DNA of 8,214 nt from Erythrobacter sp. UBA2510 (GTDB lineage: Bacteria; Pseudomonadota; Alphaproteobacteria; Sphingomonadales; Sphingomonadaceae), in the NCBI GenBank assembly GCA_002341345.1, contig DDNW01000058.1, forward strand, positions 8,546 to 16,759, given 5' to 3'. The translations under genes were made by a program, and so were the position numbers. Below, piece by piece: positions 4,743 through 8,214 of this stretch (positions are counted from its first letter, which is position 1; each line of letters starts with the position of its first letter). The notes below the pieces were generated by a model, which saw nothing but the letters and a program-made list of their open reading frames with translations, searched no databases and was not told the DNA's origin.

Positions 4743-6164
4743 ATGAACGCAGGCCGGATCGGATTTATCGTCGGGCTGCTCGGCTTTGCCACGACTTTCC
4801 TCATCGACCCGCCTGCGGGTCTGAGCCAGCCGGGCTGGCATTCGGCAGGCCTTGTTGTGTGGATGGCTGCCTGGTGGATGACCGAGGCGGTGCCGCTGAC
4901 CGCGACCGCGCTGCTACCCTTCGTCGTCCTGCCCTTCGTCAGCGCGGGAACCGCGAACGAGGTGGCGGGCGACTATTACTCGCCCACGCTCTTCCTGATC
5001 CTGGGCGGTGCGTTCATCGCGCTGGCCATAGAACGCACCGGCATGCACAAGCGGCTTGCCGTATCTATCCTCGATGCGATCGGAAATCACGGCGATGCGC
5101 GGATGATCCTGCTCGCCTTCATGATTTCGGCGGCGATCCTGTCGAACATCATCTCCAACACCTCCACCTCGCTTATCATGATGCCGATGGCGCTGGCGGT
5201 GCTGGCAGGCGGCTCACCCGACGATGCCCAGTCCAAGCTCGGCCTGTCCGGCGCATTGCCGATGGGGATCGCTTTTGCCGCCAGCATCGGCGGGCTCGGC
5301 ACAATTATCGGCTCGCCCACCAACGCCATCGCCGTTGCGCTGCTGCGCGAGACGATCGGGCTGGAGATCAGCTTCGCGCTATGGGCGGCTTTCGGCGTGC
5401 CGGTGCTGCTGCTGGGCGTGCCGTTGGCTGCCTTTATCATCGCCAAGGTGCAGGACGTCGCGCATCACCCTTTCGATGCCAAGGCTGCGCGCACAGCGAT
5501 CGCGCCGCGTGGCAGCTGGACACTGCCGGAAAAGCGCCTGATGCCGGTCGTCGTGCTGGCCTTCATCGCGTGGATGACCCGCCCGCTACTAGTCGAGTTC
5601 GTTCCCGCCGGGTCACTCACCGACGGGACAATCGCGATCATCGCTGGGCTTGTCCTGTTCGTGCTGCCCGACGGTACGGGCCGTCCGATGCTCGTCTGGC
5701 ACGAAGCGGACCGCGCGCCATGGGCGGTGATCATGATGTTCGGCGGCGGGCTGGCACTGGCAGGGGCGATGACGCGCACCGGGCTGGCCGACTGGCTGGG
5801 TCAGGCGCTGCTGCCGCTGGGCAGCGTGCCCAGCGTCGTCGTCGCACTGGCGGTGGTCGCGATGGTGGTGCTCGTCACCGAGTTCGCCAGTAATGTCGCC
5901 ACCGCGAGTGGCATCATCCCGGTGGTCGCGGCGCTGGCAGTGGCACTGGGTGGCGATCCGCTGATGCTGGTCATGCCTGCGGCGCTGGCGGCGAGCTGGG
6001 GTTTCATGCTGCCTGCCGGAACCGGGCCCAATGCGATTGCCTGGGCAACCGGGCGGATCGCCTTGCCGCGCATGGTCGGCGCGGGGCTGGTGCTCGACAT
6101 TGCGGGCATATTCATGATCGTGGGCGTGTGCTGGAGCGTGGCGAGCCTGCTGGCGGCGTTTTAG
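4743..6164 (+). CDS. DASS/SLC13 family transporter (probable sodium/di- or tricarboxylate symporter)
   Basis: An inner-membrane permease of 473 residues, probably importing dicarboxylates such as succinate or malate with sodium; the substrate is inferred from the family only. Hydrophobic segments run through the whole protein, about 11-12 of them. The two pseudo-repeats of the fold are visible. The first has ISNTSTS (Ser-Asn-Thr at 138-140) and GSPTNAIAVA (190-199). The second has TEFASNVATASG (Ser-Asn-Val at 383-385) and AGTGPNAIAWA with T427-N430. EAVPLTATALLP near the N-terminus is also typical. In bacterial members such as VcINDY both motifs are Ser-Asn-Thr, so the second here is a variant. 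GGGG at 4734-4737 gives a plausible Shine-Dalgarno. The gene stands alone, with no regulator or catabolic gene adjacent, and converges on the J-domain gene. Confidence 0.9.
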   Translation: MNAGRIGFIVGLLGFATTFLIDPPAGLSQPGWHSAGLVVWMAAWWMTEAVPLTATALLPFVVLPFVSAGTANEVAGDYYSPTLFLILGGAFIALAIERTGMHKRLAVSILDAIGNHGDARMILLAFMISAAILSNIISNTSTSLIMMPMALAVLAGGSPDDAQSKLGLSGALPMGIAFAASIGGLGTIIGSPTNAIAVALLRETIGLEISFALWAAFGVPVLLLGVPLAAFIIAKVQDVAHHPFDAKAARTAIAPRGSWTLPEKRLMPVVVLAFIAWMTRPLLVEFVPAGSLTDGTIAIIAGLVLFVLPDGTGRPMLVWHEADRAPWAVIMMFGGGLALAGAMTRTGLADWLGQALLPLGSVPSVVVALAVVAMVVLVTEFASNVATASGIIPVVAALAVALGGDPLMLVMPAALAASWGFMLPAGTGPNAIAWATGRIALPRMVGAGLVLDIAGIFMIVGVCWSVASLLAAF

Positions 6165-6166
6165 TT

Positions 6167-6187
6167 TGTTTCAGGTAAACTGAAACA
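6167..6187. repeat. Perfect inverted repeat after the transporter gene
   Basis: TGTTTCAG (6167-6174) and CTGAAACA (6180-6187) form a perfect 8-bp stem with the loop GTAAA. It starts 3 bp after the transporter stop codon. The A/T-rich stem is unlike the usual terminator stem and could equally be a dyad operator or an mRNA 3'-end structure. Confidence 0.5.
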
Positions 6188-6196
6188 TTCGCGGCT

Positions 6197-6267
6197 CCGG
6201 CCCGCTCCCCCTCCCGACCACCCAAACAGGATAATGCCTTGGGAGCTCGGGAGGGGGAGTGGGCTGG
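6197..6267. terminator. Long hairpin between convergent genes, possible bidirectional terminator
   Basis: GCCCGCTCCCCCTCCCGA (6200-6217) pairs with its complement at 6247-6264 with one wobble, and the stem extends to about 21 bp (6197-6267). The 29-base loop holds a second small stem, CCCAA (6221-6225) with TTGGG (6239-6243). It lies between the convergent ends of the transporter gene (6164) and the J-domain gene (6296), the place for a shared terminator. No T-run follows on either strand, so it may instead be a dispersed palindromic repeat or an mRNA-stabilising hairpin. Confidence 0.5.
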
Positions 6268-6295
6268 TACCGATTCCACGTTTGTGGAACAAAGG

Positions 6296-6829
6296 CTAAC
6301 CCTTCCAGCTGCGACGTTCCTCGCCCTGGCGCAATACTTCCCACGCCAGCGAATAGGCCTGGAACGCTTTCGCTGCTTCCTCGTCGCCGGGTCGTACGTC
6401 CGGGTGGACTTCCTTCGCTTTGGTGCGCCACGCCTTCTTCACCGCCTCGAAATCGGCATCGGGTTCGAGCCCCAGCACCTCGAGCGCGCGCATCTCGTCA
6501 TCACTGCGCGTGCCGTCGCCCGAACTGGCCCAGCCGTAATGCTGCGCCTCGGCATAGCCGGCATTCTCCCGCTGCTCTGACTTGGCACGGGCAGCCGCCT
6601 CTTCCTTGTCTAGGCCTTCGAAATAATCCCACTTACGGTTGTATTCACCCGCATGCTTCTCACAGAAATACCACCGGTCGGGGCTGTTGGGCGATTTGGG
6701 TGCGGGGCAATTGCCCGGCTCGGTGCAGCCGTGCCGGTCGCACAGGCGAACATTAGCTGCCTCGCGGGCGCTCTCATAACCTCGCCAGCGCGGAAAGCCC
6801 CAGTCGTTCGAGCGGCGGTACCCTACCAT
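6296..6829 (-). CDS. J-domain protein with Cys-rich N-terminal region
   Basis: A 177-residue protein with its J domain at the C-terminus. The segment from about 113 to 173 contains ALEVLGLEPDADFEAVKKAWR and the HPD motif at 142-144, required in J proteins to stimulate the ATPase of an Hsp70 such as DnaK. The N-terminal half carries C30, C35, C41, C56 and H59 (LCDRHGC, GNCPAP and FCEKHAGEYN), which may bind zinc. A charged, Ala-rich stretch (74-95) connects the two. It lacks the Gly/Phe region and CxxCxGxG zinc repeats of true DnaJ, so it is a class C-type J protein with an unknown client. No strong ribosome binding site precedes ATG 6829. It converges on the transporter gene. Confidence 0.8.
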   Translation of the reverse strand: MVGYRRSNDWGFPRWRGYESAREAANVRLCDRHGCTEPGNCPAPKSPNSPDRWYFCEKHAGEYNRKWDYFEGLDKEEAAARAKSEQRENAGYAEAQHYGWASSGDGTRSDDEMRALEVLGLEPDADFEAVKKAWRTKAKEVHPDVRPGDEEAAKAFQAYSLAWEVLRQGEERRSWKG

Positions 6830-6858
6830 CGTGATCGCATATCTTTGTGCATCAGCAC

Positions 6859-6887
6859 CCTATAGACGCAGATGGCGCGTGATTGAA
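6859..6887 (-). promoter_or_regulatory. Possible promoter of the J-domain gene
   Basis: On the minus strand TTCAAT (complement of 6882-6887) and TATAGG (complement of 6859-6864) are 17 bp apart. This would start transcription about 20-25 nt before ATG 6829. The -35 match is weak. Confidence 0.25.
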
Positions 6888-7002
6888 GCGAAGCATGCTG
6901 CCCGAAGGGACAGGGTTACAATTCCTTACACATGCTGCATTGCAAAAAAGGGGCCGGGCATTACCTGCCCGCTACCGGAAACGCATTAGCCAAAAGGCCG
7001 TC

Positions 7003-7191
7003 ATGAGCAAGCAACTCGCCATCTCCGCCGCTTTCTCCGTGTTCGCCATGTCGGTATTCGTGCTGCTGGGAACCGGCAGCGCCAGTGCATCGCTGGTCGG
7101 CAATACGGCGTTAGCTCAAAATGCAACGGGCGCGGAAACCTTGGTTTCCACGCCCGCCGCCAAGCATTCGGAACCGGCCCCGGCCTGTTGA
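7003..7191 (+). CDS. Small exported protein, 62 residues, function unknown
   Basis: Not recognised. The N-terminus is a typical Sec signal peptide: MSKQ, then a hydrophobic run to about residue 22 and an Ala-x-Ala site at 27-29 (ASA). This leaves a mature peptide of about 33 residues rich in Ala, Thr and Pro and ending in Cys. I chose ATG 7003 because AAAAGG at 6991-6996 precedes it by 6 nt and a signal peptide starts right there; a longer in-frame version from TTG 6883 would bury the signal. The last third of the gene is made of a 30-base palindrome, so the C-terminal residues may be shaped by that structure. It converges on pal with 21 bp between stops. The 173 bp upstream shows TACAAT (6917-6922) without a matching -35 and no other gene. 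Confidence 0.6.
   Translation: MSKQLAISAAFSVFAMSVFVLLGTGSASASLVGNTALAQNATGAETLVSTPAAKHSEPAPAC
7127..7156. repeat. Near-perfect palindrome inside the small exported-protein gene, possible terminator of pal
   Basis: CGGGCG (7127-7132) pairs with CGCCCG (7151-7156), and GGAAACC (7134-7140) pairs with GGTTTCC (7143-7149). There is one mismatch (7133 with 7150) and only TT at the centre, making 13 paired positions in 30 bases. It begins 57 bp beyond the pal stop in the direction of pal transcription, so it may end or stabilise the tol-pal message. No T-run follows on either strand. Confidence 0.55.
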
Positions 7192-7212
7192 GCCGGGACC
7201 TGACCCTAAAAC

Positions 7213-7722
7213 CTAATCGATCATCACCGTAACCGCGCGACGGTTCTGCGCCCAGGCAGCCTCGTCCGAGCCGAGGGCGACCGGGCGTTCCTCGCCATAG
7301 CTGACGGTGCGCAGGCGGCTGTCGGAGACGCCCAGGCTGACGAGGTAGTTCTTCGCCGCATTGGCCCGGCGCTCACCCAGCGCAAGGTTGTATTCGCGCG
7401 TGCCGCGTTCATCGGCATGACCCTGCACGGTGGCACCGGCACTGGGGTACTGGAGCAAATATTCGGCCTGCTGGCGCAGCGCCGCAGCATCCTGACTGTC
7501 GATGTCGTATTTGTCGGTGTCGAAATAGATCGTGTCCGCACCGCGCATGGCATTGCTAAAATGCGCCTGCGAGCCGGGCTGCGGGCCCTGCGGCACGGCC
7601 GGAGCGGGTGTCGGCGCGGTCGTGGCGACCGGGGCCGGCGGCAGCTCCTCGGGCGGTTTCTTGGCACATGCGCCCAGCGCCAGGGCGCTGGAGGCGGCGA
7701 GACAGATTGCGAAACGCTTCAT
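7213..7722 (-). CDS. pal: Peptidoglycan-associated lipoprotein Pal
   Basis: An outer-membrane lipoprotein that binds peptidoglycan and works with Tol proteins to hold the envelope together and constrict it during division. The product is 169 residues. The signal peptide ends in the lipobox LGAC with C19 as the lipid attachment site. A Pro/Ala-rich tether (about 22-50) follows, then an OmpA-like domain from about 60 to the end: IYFDTDKYDID, the peptidoglycan-binding segment VQGHADERGTREYNLALGERRA, and SYGEERPV near the C-terminus. AGGAG upstream of ATG 7722 (within the complement of 7723-7740) is a strong Shine-Dalgarno. It lies 60 bp after tolB on the same strand, the standard tol-pal order. 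No cpoB follows it here; a convergent small gene does. Confidence 0.96.
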   Translation of the reverse strand: MKRFAICLAASSALALGACAKKPPEELPPAPVATTAPTPAPAVPQGPQPGSQAHFSNAMRGADTIYFDTDKYDIDSQDAAALRQQAEYLLQYPSAGATVQGHADERGTREYNLALGERRANAAKNYLVSLGVSDSRLRTVSYGEERPVALGSDEAAWAQNRRAVTVMID

Positions 7723-7742
7723 TATGGTTCTCCTCCAGATAT

Positions 7743-7768
7743 CGTGGGGCGAAGATATACGCCCTACG
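7743..7768. promoter_or_regulatory. Hairpin between tolB and pal
   Basis: GGGCG (7747-7751) and CGCCC (7760-7764) form a 5-bp stem with an 8-base loop, extended by CGT (7743-7745) with ACG (7766-7768) beyond one unpaired position. It fills much of the 60-bp tolB-pal spacer. It could act as a partial terminator or an RNA-stability element that lets pal be expressed above tolB; this is inference. Confidence 0.4.
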
Positions 7769-7782
7769 GGGGTAAAATGCTA

Positions 7783-8214
7783 TTACGGCAGAACCGGTCC
7801 CCATGCCGGGTCTGACGCTCCCACTGGCGTGTTCAGGCGCCGCTCGTTCTGCCCGGTAAGGTCTACCTGATAGATTGCGGTATTGCCCGAGCCACGCTCG
7901 GTTCTGAAAAACTGGATGATGCGGCCATTGGGGGCCCAGGTCGGCGCCTCGTCCTGCCACCCGTGGGTCAACACGCGGACATTGCCGCCCTGCGTATTCA
8001 TGACCGCGATGTTGAAGTCCCCGGCGATGCGGGTAAAGGCGATCTGGTCACCGCGCGGGCTCCATTCGGGCGTGGCGCAGCGCCCGCCGAAGAAGCTGAT
8101 GCGGCGCGCATTCTGGCCGTTGGCGTCCATGATATAGCATTGTTGCGCGCCCGAGCGGTCGCTTTCGAACACGATCTTGCTGCCGTCGGGCGAGTAGGAG
8201 CCGCCGACCTCGTT
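7783..8214 (-). CDS. tolB: Tol-Pal system beta-propeller protein TolB (C-terminal part)
   Basis: The last 143 codons of tolB; the gene continues beyond the right edge. TolB is a periplasmic protein that binds Pal and TolA. The fragment shows repeating WD40-like propeller blades of the TolB type: GGSYSPDGSKIVFESDRSG, then YIMDANGQNARRIS, EWSPRGDQIAFTR, IAVMNTQGGNVRVLT, TWAPNGRIIQFFR and a closing IYQVDLTGQNERRL, ending SDPAWGPVLP. Each blade has the SPDG/SPRG/APNG turn followed by a strand. It lies directly before pal on the same strand. Confidence 0.95.
   Translation of the reverse strand, partial: NEVGGSYSPDGSKIVFESDRSGAQQCYIMDANGQNARRISFFGGRCATPEWSPRGDQIAFTRIAGDFNIAVMNTQGGNVRVLTHGWQDEAPTWAPNGRIIQFFRTERGSGNTAIYQVDLTGQNERRLNTPVGASDPAWGPVLP

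Noticed and set aside
4859..5893. A 344-codon open frame within the transporter gene in another frame
   Set aside because: The composition is Arg/Ala/Gly-rich as expected of a shifted frame in high-GC coding DNA, and it lies wholly inside a well-supported membrane protein gene.
6945..6971. Possible minus-strand terminator: CGGGC/GCCCG stem followed by T6
   Set aside because: The stem is only 5 bp, the T-run starts about six bases after it, and no minus-strand gene ends closer than pal, about 240 bp away. Too weak to annotate.

Overview
The window looks like core chromosome of an alphaproteobacterium of the order Sphingomonadales, probably close to Erythrobacter and its relatives. The evidence is high G+C with G/C-ending codons, the sequences of the RelA/SpoT protein, IF3 and Pal, and a palindromic repeat typical of these genomes, which translates as 'FVLSLSKHE' in one frame. 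Organism assignment is inference from sequence character only.

Layout, left to right. The first 442 codons of a bifunctional (p)ppGpp synthetase/hydrolase gene (rsh) run leftward off the window edge. Upstream of it, on the same strand, is hemF (oxygen-dependent coproporphyrinogen III oxidase). hemF is divergent from a pdeM-type metallophosphoesterase gene, and the 139 bp between them carries two opposed palindromic repeat units and a third hairpin. A 221-bp hairpin-rich gap follows, then infC (translation initiation factor IF3), which appears to start at an ATA codon behind a good Shine-Dalgarno. Next come a small conserved-looking gene of unknown function and a DASS/SLC13 carboxylate transporter gene. 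Two convergent-region hairpins separate the transporter from a leftward gene for a Cys-rich J-domain protein. A 62-residue exported protein gene then converges on pal, and the 3' end of tolB runs off the right edge, so tolB and pal form the end of a leftward tol-pal operon.

How the genes relate. Most are housekeeping genes without an obvious shared pathway: stringent response, haem synthesis, translation initiation and cell-envelope integrity. Only tolB-pal is a clear functional unit, in which periplasmic TolB contacts the peptidoglycan-bound lipoprotein Pal. hemF-rsh are co-oriented but 246 bp apart.

I found no mobile element, CRISPR array, tRNA or rRNA, and no convincing new multi-gene system. 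The interesting material is small: the non-canonical infC start, the repeat pair between hemF and pdeM, an in-frame minisatellite in pdeM, a structured gap before infC that may hold an RNA, a palindrome inside the small exported-protein gene, and the poorly described J-domain and 90-residue proteins.
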